A stretch of 64,000 bases of DNA from Akkermansia massiliensis (GTDB lineage Bacteria; Verrucomicrobiota; Verrucomicrobiia; Verrucomicrobiales; Akkermansiaceae). Location of the stretch: positions 1,240,001-1,304,000 of the forward strand of contig NZ_JAMGSI010000001.1 of NCBI RefSeq assembly GCF_023516715.1, in the 5' to 3' direction. The notes beneath the pieces were generated by a model. It had not been told where the DNA came from. It ran no database searches and saw only the letters and a program-made list of their open reading frames with translations. The position numbers and the translations under genes were made by a program. Each line of letters starts with the position of its first letter. Position 1 is the stretch's first letter. Shown piece by piece: positions 16,964 to 25,666 of this stretch.

Positions 16964-18007
16964 ATGGTCATGAAACTCTCCTCCTGCGCCTGCCTGCTGC
17001 CCCTGGCCTGTTCCCTTCTTCCCTCCGCCCTGGCGGAAGGGTTTAACGGGAGCCTGGATTTTGAACAGCGCATCAACGGGAAAACCGTTCTGAAAACCAT
17101 TGAGCCCATCCGGGAACGGCTCCAGGATTTGAGCGCGGTTTTCTTTTCCGGCCATGACGTCGTGATTTACGGCATTGTACTGAGTCCGGACGGCTACATC
17201 GCCACCAAGGCCTCGGAACTCCATTACCACCAGAACCTGGTGGTCCGGATAGGTTCCTCCAAGTACGGCCATTTCAAGGAGATTGGCACGGACCCGGCCA
17301 CGGACATTGCCGTGGTGAAGGTGGACGCCGCCAGCCTGCCCGCCCCCGGCCCCGTCAGCAATGAGGCCGCCATGGGCATGATGGTGGTCAGCAACGGCTC
17401 CACCACCCGCACTTCCAGGCGCCCCCAGCTGGGCACCCTAAGCGCGGCGCGGCGGCCCATCCCGAACGGAGACACGGCCTACATGGGCGTGATTTTCGGC
17501 ACCCCCTGCTCCATTCAGGAGGTCGTCAAGGACGGTCCCGCCGCCAAGGCGGGAGCCATGGCCGGAGACGAGATTCTGGAGGTGGACGGCACGCCCATCA
17601 CCACGCTGGAAGCCGTTTCCCCCATCCTGTCCAAGAAGGAGATCGGGGAAAAAGTGACGCTGAAGGTCAGGCGCAAGGGCAAAAAGCTTTCCTACGCCAT
17701 CACGCTGGGCTCCCGGCGGCAGGCCCTGGGGGAAGACGCTCCCGAGGATTCCAACGACCTGATCAGCGGGGGCTTCAGCAAACGCAGGGATGATTTTCCG
17801 ATGGTCCTCCAGCATGACACCCCTTCCCGGCATACGCTGATGGGCGGCCCGCTGCTCAACCTGAAAGGGGAGCTCATCGGCATGAACATCGCCAGAGTGA
17901 ACCGGGCGGAAAATTACGCCCTGCCCATCAGCGTGGTGCAGGAGAGCGTGCAGCGCATCCTGAAAAACGCGCCGCAGCCGGAAAGGAAGCCGCAGGGGGA
18001 TTCCTGA
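16964..18007 (+). CDS. HtrA-like pseudoprotease with PDZ domain nested in the protease fold
   Basis: 347 residues with a signal peptide ending near SALAEG; the ATG at 16970 is an equally good start. The trypsin-like N-lobe is recognisable (VLSPDGYIATKASEL; GTDPATDIAVVKVD), but where TxxH is expected it has TKAS, so Ser84 replaces the catalytic His. Asp114 is kept. A PDZ domain spans about 172-248 (YMGVIFG ... VKDGPAAKAGAMAGDEILEVDGTPI). The protease C-lobe follows it (TLMGGPLLNLKGELIGMNIARVN), with Met293 where the nucleophilic Ser should be. So the PDZ is inserted inside a dead protease fold. Probably a binding or regulatory partner of the active protease upstream. Confidence 0.85.
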   Translation: MVMKLSSCACLLPLACSLLPSALAEGFNGSLDFEQRINGKTVLKTIEPIRERLQDLSAVFFSGHDVVIYGIVLSPDGYIATKASELHYHQNLVVRIGSSKYGHFKEIGTDPATDIAVVKVDAASLPAPGPVSNEAAMGMMVVSNGSTTRTSRRPQLGTLSAARRPIPNGDTAYMGVIFGTPCSIQEVVKDGPAAKAGAMAGDEILEVDGTPITTLEAVSPILSKKEIGEKVTLKVRRKGKKLSYAITLGSRRQALGEDAPEDSNDLISGGFSKRRDDFPMVLQHDTPSRHTLMGGPLLNLKGELIGMNIARVNRAENYALPISVVQESVQRILKNAPQPERKPQGDS

Positions 18008-18099
18008 ACCGTCTTCCACTCCTTTCCGGCGCAGGGAACGGCCCGGCGTCCATTTTTCTTGTTTTTCCTCCCGCGCAACAACCGGCAACACCGGGCGGA

Positions 18100-18945
18100 T
18101 TACATGCCCGGAACGTCCGCGGCGTCCGGCACCGTCTTGGGCTGCACGGTGGGGTCATAATGGACGGCTCCCGTCACGCGCACGCTGCCGTCCGGGAGAA
18201 AGACCATGGAGGGGGTGCCCATCACCTTTTTGTAGTATTGGAGCTTTTCCATGGTTCCGCGGTAGTTGATGCGGGAATACGCGCCCAGCATGGGCGTGGT
18301 GGGGAAGAAGACGTGCACGTTCGCCTTGCCGTCCACCATGCACTGCGGGCGGGTGGTGCCCAGCCAGTCCCCGATGCATACGGCATTGTAGGCCACGCCC
18401 GTATCCGGGTCCTTCGTCTGCACGTACAGTTTCTGGATTCCGCGCACGGCAATAGTGCAGATGGAGAAGGTGCACCGCTTGGCGCTGGAGGGAATGGCTA
18501 CGGTCTGGGACCACATGGGCGTGCCCGTCCGGACGGCGAACAGGGATTTCTGGGAGGCGAACATGTCCTTCTGGTTGGGCATTTTCACGACGGCCTGCAC
18601 ATGGTAGTTCCCCTCACGTGACAGGTCATAGAAGTGCCGCAGGTCAATTTTACGGGAGACGCTCATGCCGGCCGGCACCTTGAGCGGAGGGAACATGGCG
18701 AATTTGGACTGGGGGAGTTCCGCGCCCGCGGTGGAGTGCTCCACATGGATGTCCAGCCAGGAGGAATATTCCTGGCTTTTCAGTTCCACGGGCACGCCGG
18801 AGTTGTTGGTGATGGTCAGCCTCATGTACATGGCCTCCCCGCTGAGGAAGGTTTTCTTTTCCGGAACTACTTTCACATAGATCTGGGCCAGGGCCCCGGA
18901 CGCCCCCATCAGGGCCAGCAGCAGCATTGCAAGGATGTGTTTCAT
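18100..18945 (-). CDS. Secreted protein of unknown function
   Basis: 281 residues with a clear signal peptide (ILAMLLLALMGASGALA, cleavage before QIYVKV). Residues 22-140 look like an immunoglobulin-like beta sandwich of the kind found in bacterial surface proteins (FLSGEAMYMRLTITNNSGVPVELK ... GNYHVQAVVKMP). The rest is not recognisable: CTFSICTIAVRGIQKLYVQTKDPDTG, then PSMVFLPDGSVRVTGAVHYDP. It is the last gene, 35 bp after the pseudokinase-FGE fusion, of a minus-strand cluster, so it may act in the same envelope process. Confidence 0.7.
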   Translation of the reverse strand: MKHILAMLLLALMGASGALAQIYVKVVPEKKTFLSGEAMYMRLTITNNSGVPVELKSQEYSSWLDIHVEHSTAGAELPQSKFAMFPPLKVPAGMSVSRKIDLRHFYDLSREGNYHVQAVVKMPNQKDMFASQKSLFAVRTGTPMWSQTVAIPSSAKRCTFSICTIAVRGIQKLYVQTKDPDTGVAYNAVCIGDWLGTTRPQCMVDGKANVHVFFPTTPMLGAYSRINYRGTMEKLQYYKKVMGTPSMVFLPDGSVRVTGAVHYDPTVQPKTVPDAADVPGM

Positions 18946-18980
18946 GGTATTGGTTTGTCGAGTATGTGTTTTTAAACAGG

Positions 18981-20516
18981 TCAGCGGACGTCCCGCACGA
19001 TTCTGAAGCCCAGGTTGTCCCGGCTTTCACCGCGGGAGCGCAGGTATTCCACCCGGTTGGTGATGCCGGGCTGCCTCCAGTCCCCGCCGCAGGCCACCGG
19101 GCCCGGCGGCTCCTTCACGCGCGCGGGGTCCTTTTCCATGGAAGAGGTCCATTCCATCACGCCGGAAGCCATGCCGCAAATGCCCGTCTTTAAGTCGTAA
19201 TCATTGCTGTATCTGTCAATCACCAGGGTCTTGTCTCCCTTTTCACCCGTTTCCAGCATGTTCCCCAGGGCCATCCATTCCCCGCGCGCGGGCAGGCGGT
19301 AACGCGGCTCTCCGGGGGCCACGGGCTTCCAGCTCGCGTATGCCCAGGCATCCCAGAAGGTGACGTTGACGACGGGGGAGCGGGGCGTTATTTTCCTGCC
19401 CTTCCATTTGCCTCCTGAAGTGGAGGCCGCCTTCCACATGGCTTCCCAGTCCTCGGGGATATGGGTGGCGGTCTGCTTGTCCGGCTGGTCCGGATGGGAG
19501 TATTCCTCCCTCAGTTCCGGGGTAAGGCGCGCCCACTGGTCCAGAAACAGGCGGTAGGATTCCAGGGTAATTTCATGGGCCCCCACGATCAGTTCCCCGC
19601 CGCCGGGAAGGTTCACGCGGACTTCCGTATGGTCGCTGGCGCAGAAATCCGGATAGTGTTTCGGCGCCGGGGGCGGAGCAGGCGTGGAGGTTTCCTCCCG
19701 GGGGAATAAAAGAAAAACGGCAGCCGCGGCTATTCCTGCGCCCAGCAGGCCCGTTCCGGTCCAGAGCATCCATTTTCCGGAGTTTCTGCGGGGTTCCACG
19801 GGAACGGTATAGCGGTGCGTGGTGGCGCGAGGGGAAAGCCCCAGCTGTTCGCGGACCGCGGCAATCAGCTCCATGACCTGGTCCCACTGCATCGGCTTGC
19901 CGTTCTGGCCCTCCCGCATCCATTCCAGCAGGGTGCGCATGCGGGTGGTTCCGGGCACGTCCGGCGTCACCAGGGGCAGCAGGTCGGCCCCCAGGCGTTT
20001 CATCTGCGCACGGGATATTTCTTCATGAAAGTCGCCGGGCATGGCCGTATTCATCAGCCGCACGGCGGATTTGTCATCCAGGAAGATGTGGCGCGGCTCC
20101 ATGACGTTGAAGGCGGTTTGCAGGCGTTCATACCTGCCGCACATGCCGCCGACCGTTTCAATCACTTTCAGCAGGTCCTTCATGGACAGGGTCTGCCCGC
20201 GGTCCAGCATGGACTGGAGGGAGGCCCCCCCCAGTTGCTCGCTGGTGACGAACCAGTACCCCTGGGCCTGGGATGCCTCATAGACGGTTCCCAGCACCGG
20301 CGCGCTGACGGCGGCGCGCGTGCGGGCCTTCATCAGAAAATCCTCCACGCCCACGCCTTCCGGGTTGTCCGGCTCCAGCAGCTCCAGGAACACGGAGCGG
20401 TCCATGCCCTGCTGGATGGCCTGGTAGAGCATCCCCCCCCGCGTGCGGCCAATGAACGCCACCAGCGTATAGTCGCCGAAGTTGTGGGGGAGGTCGAACA
20501 TGGACGATTCAGGCAT
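18981..20516 (-). CDS. Pseudokinase-TM-formylglycine-generating-enzyme-fold fusion
   Basis: 511 residues. Residues 14-230 follow the protein-kinase fold but lack its catalytic elements: the G-loop is IGRTRGG, Glu45 sits where the VAIK Lys is expected (SVFLELL), the HRDxxxxN loop is NVMEPRHIFLD and the DFG position is NTA. A transmembrane helix spans about 250-271. The extracytoplasmic part (about 300-510) has the FGE/SUMF1 fold: VGAHEITLESYRLFL, SPVVNVTFWDAWAYASW, RYRLPARGEWMAL and GGDWRQPG ... RDNLGFRIVRD. The two FGE catalytic cysteines are not convincingly present. Start and stop overlap the upstream gene by one base (TGATG), so they are coupled. Likely a scaffold or sensor rather than an enzyme. 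Confidence 0.8.
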   Translation of the reverse strand: MPESSMFDLPHNFGDYTLVAFIGRTRGGMLYQAIQQGMDRSVFLELLEPDNPEGVGVEDFLMKARTRAAVSAPVLGTVYEASQAQGYWFVTSEQLGGASLQSMLDRGQTLSMKDLLKVIETVGGMCGRYERLQTAFNVMEPRHIFLDDKSAVRLMNTAMPGDFHEEISRAQMKRLGADLLPLVTPDVPGTTRMRTLLEWMREGQNGKPMQWDQVMELIAAVREQLGLSPRATTHRYTVPVEPRRNSGKWMLWTGTGLLGAGIAAAAVFLLFPREETSTPAPPPAPKHYPDFCASDHTEVRVNLPGGGELIVGAHEITLESYRLFLDQWARLTPELREEYSHPDQPDKQTATHIPEDWEAMWKAASTSGGKWKGRKITPRSPVVNVTFWDAWAYASWKPVAPGEPRYRLPARGEWMALGNMLETGEKGDKTLVIDRYSNDYDLKTGICGMASGVMEWTSSMEKDPARVKEPPGPVACGGDWRQPGITNRVEYLRSRGESRDNLGFRIVRDVR

Positions 20517-21730
20517 CAGGGAGGCAGCAGGGAGTCATAGGAGTCGGAAACCGGAGACGCCTCCACCGGGGGAAGCAGGCCGCCGTCATAAATTTCAGGC
20601 ATGCCGGAAGGGGAACTCTGGTTCATCTGTTCCAGCAAAAATAGCACAGGCGGGGAGGCATGGCAATCCATCGGTTCACCCTTGTAGTACAATTTGGCGG
20701 TGTAGCCGTAGTACTTGAGGCTTCCGTAAGCGATCGTCTCCTCCTCCGTCAGGGGGGGCATATAGTAGGTCACCTCCATGATTTCCTCTCCGTCCGCCCA
20801 GTCCGCAGGTTCCGTGACGCACCGCGAGGAGGGTTCCGGAGCGTGCGTTTTTTCCACCTTTTTGCCGTTGACCTTGTCAAAGAACTGGACGATGACGCGC
20901 AGGTCCTCCGGCCTGACGTTCAGGCCATCCTTCATCAGGATGGGTACGATCAGCTTGACGCGCTCCCCGGCGGGGCATTCCGGGTCCCGGTATTCCAGAA
21001 TGGTGCCGAAGGACATATCGCCCCGCAGGTCCGCAGGGCTGGAAAAACCGGCCTGGAGGTGCTGGGCCGCGCGCGCAAAGTATTTCCCCGCCTTTTCCCG
21101 CTGGGTGTATACTTTCAGAAAAAATTCCCGGGATTTATCCGCATTCCTCAGCCATTCATAGGTGAGGCCGTAGTAATAAAGCACCACCGGGTTGTCCGGC
21201 TCCAGCCTCATGGCCTGCTCCAGCTTCACCACCGCTACTTTAAGGTCTCCGTCAATCTGGGCATACCGCGCCGCCTTGACCAGCTCCGCCACCTCCTCCG
21301 TCATGGGCGGCATGGCTTCCGCCGGGTTCTCAGCCGGCAGGGGTGACTGGCCGGAGACGCCTTCCCCTCCCGGGACTGGGGCTGCCACTGCCGCAGGGAC
21401 CGGGTCGCCCGCCGGATCCGACAAATCGGCGGCCCGGAGCATTTCCTCCACGGAACGGGGTTTTTCAGAAGAACCCGCCGGAACGGCCGCAATGCCTGCC
21501 GTATCCGGTTCGTCCCCTTCTTCAACAGCCGCCGGCCCTTCCGGATTTTGCTGCACCGGAACGGGTACGGGCGTTTCCACCACTTTTTCCACCACCACGG
21601 TGCGGGCGGTCAGGCTGAAGGAGACGCCCACCATCAGCAGCAGGACGAACGCCAGCGCGCCCAGCGTCCAGCAGGCGATGCCGAACGCGCGGTCACGGGC
21701 GTTCTTTTCCGGTGGAAGGGATTCGCTCAT
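20516..21730 (-). CDS. Membrane-anchored TPR-like protein
   Basis: 404 residues. One N-terminal TM helix (about 17-40, FGIACWTLGALAFVLLLMVGVSFSLTA) is followed by a Pro/Glu/Ala-rich linker (about 45-140). TPR-like helices follow (AARYAQIDGDLKVAVVKLEQAMRLEPDNPVVLYYYGLTYEWLRNADKSREFFLKVY), then a beta-rich domain of about 150 residues that I do not recognise. Most of it should lie outside the cytoplasmic membrane. It overlaps the upstream gene by four bases (ATGA) and the downstream pseudokinase fusion by one, so all three are coupled and probably form one complex. Confidence 0.72.
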   Translation of the reverse strand: MSESLPPEKNARDRAFGIACWTLGALAFVLLLMVGVSFSLTARTVVVEKVVETPVPVPVQQNPEGPAAVEEGDEPDTAGIAAVPAGSSEKPRSVEEMLRAADLSDPAGDPVPAAVAAPVPGGEGVSGQSPLPAENPAEAMPPMTEEVAELVKAARYAQIDGDLKVAVVKLEQAMRLEPDNPVVLYYYGLTYEWLRNADKSREFFLKVYTQREKAGKYFARAAQHLQAGFSSPADLRGDMSFGTILEYRDPECPAGERVKLIVPILMKDGLNVRPEDLRVIVQFFDKVNGKKVEKTHAPEPSSRCVTEPADWADGEEIMEVTYYMPPLTEEETIAYGSLKYYGYTAKLYYKGEPMDCHASPPVLFLLEQMNQSSPSGMPEIYDGGLLPPVEASPVSDSYDSLLPP

Positions 21731-22560
21731 ACGGCATCCTCGTCATCCTTCCGGGCAGGCGTGCCGCCGGACTCCGGAGCTTCTTCATAGTCAACTACCT
21801 CACCCCGGTAAAGGGAAAGAAGGGCCTTCATGAAATCTTCCGCGTTATTGGGGGAATCCTCCTTCCGGAAGCCGCCGTAGGTCAGGCCGTCCAGCCTGAT
21901 CCGGTCCCCTCCGCATTCCGGGTTCAGCGTCGCAATAGCCAGCCCCTTCATCTTCCATCTGCGCAAGTCCAGCCGGGCGATGTCATCCACGTGGAAGACC
22001 CTGCCGGCAGCCGTTACCTGCCCTTCCTTCAGGGCCATTTTCCTGCCGCGCGTCCTCACCAGGAAAAACAGCGCCACCAGGGCCAGCACCATGCAGATGC
22101 TTCCGGCCACCCATTGTTCAAAAATCTTGGAGGCGTCATACGGGTGGTCCACCGGCTTGATGGGGTAGCGTTTTTCTCCGGAATAGGATTGCCACGCGGC
22201 GCTCCAGCCCTTGCCGGGGGCGGACATCAGCCTGTAATCCGCCAGAACGTCAGGCCACGGCGTCGCGTCCCGGTCCACGCCGGACGGGACCTGGTACTCT
22301 TCCGGGAATTCAACCGTGCGCTCCAGAACGGTGCGCTCCCAGTCCTGCGGGGAGGCCCCGTTCCCGCTCACCTCACGGTCAAAGAGGGCTCCCGCGTCCA
22401 CAAACGCCTTGTGCATGAAAAACTCCAGGTTCTTCTGGGGATACCCGGTGGAAGCATCGTAATAAAAATACACTCCGAACCCCAGGAACATGAGAGCCAT
22501 GATAACCGCCCTGCCGGTAAACCACATGGTCGGCTTACATTCTACCGTGTCAGACTGCAT
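21727..22560 (-). CDS. Membrane protein of unknown function with two TM helices
   Basis: 277 residues from the ATG at 22560. The frame is open further upstream but without a membrane-protein-like start. Helix 1 is near residues 16-33 (AVIMALMFLGFGVYFYY), the second near 150-172 (WVAGSICMVLALVALFFLVRTRG). Between them lies an extracytoplasmic domain of about 115 residues (KNLEFFMHKAFVDAGALFDREVSG ... WSAAWQSYSGEKRYPIKP). The C-terminal cytoplasmic region ends in an acidic tail. First gene of the coupled cluster 18100-22560. Not recognised. Confidence 0.7.
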   Translation of the reverse strand: MQSDTVECKPTMWFTGRAVIMALMFLGFGVYFYYDASTGYPQKNLEFFMHKAFVDAGALFDREVSGNGASPQDWERTVLERTVEFPEEYQVPSGVDRDATPWPDVLADYRLMSAPGKGWSAAWQSYSGEKRYPIKPVDHPYDASKIFEQWVAGSICMVLALVALFFLVRTRGRKMALKEGQVTAAGRVFHVDDIARLDLRRWKMKGLAIATLNPECGGDRIRLDGLTYGGFRKEDSPNNAEDFMKALLSLYRGEVVDYEEAPESGGTPARKDDEDAV

Positions 22561-22859
22561 GTTTCTTACATACCAGCAATTCCATGCCCTTGACCATAAA
22601 AAAAGTGCACGGCATCCACCTTTGCGGGAAAGCGGGGCGCCATGCCGCCCGGAGGACAGTCCGGACGCACGGCTCCGGAAGAAAAAAAGCCTCGGCATTC
22701 CCCGCCGGAAACATACTTGAAAAATCACTTTTTACCTTCTTCTTGGCTTGATTTATTTTGTGAAAGTTAAATAATAACACGCGCAGGGATTCCCCGGCAC
22801 GGCCATACCGGCCGGGAATGCTGCAATCCCGCACACCGGCCGCATCATTTTTACCGCGT

Positions 22860-23477
22860 ATGAAACCAAGCAATCCCCAATACCGCCGCATGGATGCCGA
22901 TCCCGGCTACCATCCCCAGGAAGACGACCAGGTGGATGCCGACATGGAACAGGCCCAGCTCCGACTGGAACAACTGCGGAAGGAAAAGGAGGAGGTGGAA
23001 AGCTCCCGCCGCCGCCTGGAGGAAACCCACCTGCGCAAGGCCCGCTTCATGGACCAGCAGAACGAACTGGGCGACCGCATGGTCAACGCCGCGGACCTCA
23101 TCGGCAGGGAGGTGGAAAGCCTTCGCCAGGAAAGCAATGAGCTGGAGCAGATTCACATGGCCCTGACGCGGAGCCTGAAAATGCTCAGCACCGTGCGCCC
23201 GGACGAATGGCCCATTGAAAACACGGACAACCTCATCAACCAGGGCCAGCAGGTCATCGACCGCTGCGAGGAGGAATTCGCGGACGCCGTCCAGCAGTGC
23301 GCCCGCATGCAGCACACCAAGGTGCTTACGGGCGTGCGCCGTTCCAGCAAGGTGCGCATCAGCTCCCGTGAATTCATGACCCAGTTCCTCCAGGGCCTTT
23401 CCTTCCACCTTCCCCTGCTCCTGATTGCCCTTATCATCCTCTTCTTCATCTGGATTTTCAGCCCCTCCGCATCATGA
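22860..23477 (+). CDS. Coiled-coil protein with C-terminal membrane anchor
   Basis: 205 residues. About residues 28-100 are a long, highly charged coiled coil (AQLRLEQLRKEKEEVESSRRRLEETHLRKARF). More helical sequence follows up to about 170, and a C-terminal hydrophobic helix (FHLPLLLIALIILFFIWIF) ends the protein, so it is tail-anchored with a cytoplasmic body. An in-frame ATG lies at 22890. The stop overlaps the next gene by four bases. It diverges from the pseudokinase cluster across 300 bp and may be functionally linked, which is only suggested by position. Confidence 0.7.
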   Translation: MKPSNPQYRRMDADPGYHPQEDDQVDADMEQAQLRLEQLRKEKEEVESSRRRLEETHLRKARFMDQQNELGDRMVNAADLIGREVESLRQESNELEQIHMALTRSLKMLSTVRPDEWPIENTDNLINQGQQVIDRCEEEFADAVQQCARMQHTKVLTGVRRSSKVRISSREFMTQFLQGLSFHLPLLLIALIILFFIWIFSPSAS

Positions 23478-23806
23478 TTAAAAGAAAGACCAAACGCCGT
23501 TCCTCCGAACTGGCAGAACTGGACCGCGCCTCACGGGAAATTGAGAACCGCATCCAGGAATTGGAAGCCTCTCTCAAACGTCCGGCCCAGCAAACGCGCA
23601 TGCGCCTGGACCGCAATACCATGCCCCCGCCGGACCGCGTGCGGGAAGGCACCCAGAACCGCGCCCTGCGCGCCGTGGTGGCCCGCGACGGCCGCGCCAC
23701 CAACATGAGGCGGGAGCTGCGTGAAAACTTCATGCTGCTGGGCCTGCTGGTCTGCGCCATCGCCGCCTCCTTCTGCTGGATCGTCCGCCTGCTGGAACAG
23801 CAATAG
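23474..23806 (+). CDS. Small coiled-coil, tail-anchored membrane protein
   Basis: 110 residues: a basic start (KRKTKRRSSE), a short coiled coil (ELDRASREIENRIQELEASL), a Pro/Arg-rich linker and a C-terminal hydrophobic helix (NFMLLGLLVCAIAASFCWIV). Same overall plan as the upstream gene, with which it overlaps by four bases. The two probably make a hetero-oligomeric membrane assembly. Not a family I recognise. Confidence 0.68.
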   Translation: MIKRKTKRRSSELAELDRASREIENRIQELEASLKRPAQQTRMRLDRNTMPPPDRVREGTQNRALRAVVARDGRATNMRRELRENFMLLGLLVCAIAASFCWIVRLLEQQ

Positions 23807-23849
23807 GCCTCACCCTCCCTTTCTCTTATATATTACGCACGTTCCCATC

Positions 23850-24143
23850 ATGAGCACGCCCCAAATCGACGTAGCCTACATTGCCAAACTGGCGCGCATC
23901 GACCTGACGGAGGAAGAAGCCGCCCTCTTTTCCAAGGACCTGGACAAAGTCCTGGCCTACATCACCAAGCTGGAATCCTACGACGTCACGGGCATCGCCC
24001 CCATGAACCATCCCCTGCCCACGATGGACGTAATGCGCAAGGACGTTCCGGAACCCGGCCTTTCCCAGGAGGAAGCCCTTTCCAACGCCCCCCAGCAGTC
24101 CCAGGGGCAGTTCCGCACGCCCAAGGTGGTGGAATCCGCCTGA
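23850..24143 (+). CDS. gatC: Asp/Glu-tRNA amidotransferase subunit C
   Basis: 97 residues, the normal GatC length. VAYIAKLARIDLTEEEAALFSKDLDKVLAYITKLESYDVTG is the typical N-terminal helix pair, and the C-terminal belt ends with APQQSQGQFRTPKVVES. GatC clamps GatA to GatB in the complex that converts Glu-tRNA(Gln) (and often Asp-tRNA(Asn)) to the amide form. It is followed at 55 bp by gatA; gatB is not in the window. Confidence 0.94.
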   Translation: MSTPQIDVAYIAKLARIDLTEEEAALFSKDLDKVLAYITKLESYDVTGIAPMNHPLPTMDVMRKDVPEPGLSQEEALSNAPQQSQGQFRTPKVVESA

Positions 24144-24198
24144 CATCCTCCCGGTCCCTCCCTTTTCACGTTTCAACCGTTCTTATCCCTTTCTTTCC

Positions 24199-25611
24199 AT
24201 GTCAAGCATTCAAGGCACCCTGGCCCAGTGGCGCGACCGCCTGCGCCGCAAGGAACTTTCCCCCGCCGAACTGGTCAACCTGACGGCGGACGCCATTGAG
24301 GCGGACCGGACCACCAACGCCTATATCTCCTTTGACCGCGAGGCCGCCCTCAAGGCCGCGGCCGCGGCCGATACGTCCAGCCCCCTGGCCGGCATCCCCA
24401 TCGCCGTGAAGGACAACATCAACGTCCTGGGCCAGCCGACACGCTGCGCCTCCCGCCTTCTGGCTCCCTATGCTTCTCCCTATGACGCCACCTCCATCCG
24501 CCTGCTGAAGGCGGCGGGCGGCATTCCCCTGGGCCGCACGAACATGGATGAATTCGCCATGGGCGCCAGCGGTGAAAACTCCGCCTACGGCGTCACGCGC
24601 AACCCGAACGCTCCGGACCACATCCCCGGCGGTTCTTCCAGCGGCTCCGCCGCCGCCGTCGCGTCCGCCACAGCCATCGCCGCGCTCGGTTCGGATACGG
24701 GCGGCTCCATCCGGCAGCCCGCCGGGCACTGTGGCATCGTGGGCCTCAAGCCCACCTACGGGCGCGTTTCCCGCTACGGGCTGGTGGCCTTCGCCTCTTC
24801 CCTGGACCAGATCGGCCCCATGACCCGGACGGTGGAAGACGCCGCCATCCTGCTCCAGGCCATCTCTGGTCACGACCCGAAGGATTCCACGTCCGCAGAC
24901 GAGCCCGTGCCGGACTTTGAGGACGCGCTGGGCCGTGACGTCAAGGGCCTGAAAGTGGGCATCCCCGCGGAATATTTCACCTCCGGCAACCATCCGGGCA
25001 TTTCCGAGGCCGTGCAGAACACCGTGAAGCAACTGGAAAGCCTGGGCGCGGAACTGGTGGAAATCAGCCTTCCCCACGCGGACGCCGTGGTGGCCGCCTA
25101 TTATATCATCGCCTGCGCGGAGGCCTCCTCCAACCTCTCCCGGTTTGACGGCGTGCGCTACGGCAAGCGGGCGGAAGACGCCGCCGGCCTGGTGGAACTT
25201 TTCTCACGCACCCGTGAAGAAGGCTTCGGACCTGAAGTCAAGCGCCGCATCATCCTGGGAACCTACGTCCTCAGCTCCGGCTACTATGACGCCTACTACT
25301 CCCGCGCGCAGAAGGTCCGCTCCCTGGTCGCCAGGGACTTCGCGGAAGCCTTTTCCAGGGCGGACATCATCGTAGGCCCCACCTCTCCCGCCCCCGCCCC
25401 CAAAATCGGGGACTCCGCGCTGGACCACCTCCAGACCTACCTGGCGGACATCTACACCATCCCCGCCAACCTGGCCGGGCTGCCCGCCATGTCCATCCCC
25501 TGCGGAACCGTGAAGGAAGGCGGCATGGAGCTCCCCGTGGGCTTCCAGATGACGGCCCCCCATTTCCGGGAAGACCTTCTCTTGAAAACCGGATTTGCCC
25601 TTGGGAAATAA
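24199..25611 (+). CDS. gatA: Asp/Glu-tRNA amidotransferase subunit A
   Basis: 470 residues, slightly short of the usual 480-490. The amidase-signature Ser-cisSer-Lys triad is complete: Lys71 (GIPIAVKDNIN), Ser146 (IPGGSSSGSAAAV) and Ser170 (GSDTGGSIRQPAGHCG), with spacings identical to Staphylococcus GatA. RFDGVRYG and DxxxxPTSPAPAPKIGD are further family landmarks. It releases ammonia from glutamine for GatB. Together with gatC it implies that glutaminyl-tRNA is made by the indirect route, as in most non-proteobacterial bacteria. Confidence 0.96.
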   Translation: MSSIQGTLAQWRDRLRRKELSPAELVNLTADAIEADRTTNAYISFDREAALKAAAAADTSSPLAGIPIAVKDNINVLGQPTRCASRLLAPYASPYDATSIRLLKAAGGIPLGRTNMDEFAMGASGENSAYGVTRNPNAPDHIPGGSSSGSAAAVASATAIAALGSDTGGSIRQPAGHCGIVGLKPTYGRVSRYGLVAFASSLDQIGPMTRTVEDAAILLQAISGHDPKDSTSADEPVPDFEDALGRDVKGLKVGIPAEYFTSGNHPGISEAVQNTVKQLESLGAELVEISLPHADAVVAAYYIIACAEASSNLSRFDGVRYGKRAEDAAGLVELFSRTREEGFGPEVKRRIILGTYVLSSGYYDAYYSRAQKVRSLVARDFAEAFSRADIIVGPTSPAPAPKIGDSALDHLQTYLADIYTIPANLAGLPAMSIPCGTVKEGGMELPVGFQMTAPHFREDLLLKTGFALGK

Positions 25612-25666
25612 TCGGAATTTTTCAACGCAAGCGCCCGGCAGACTGTCTCACCCGCTATTAAGAATC

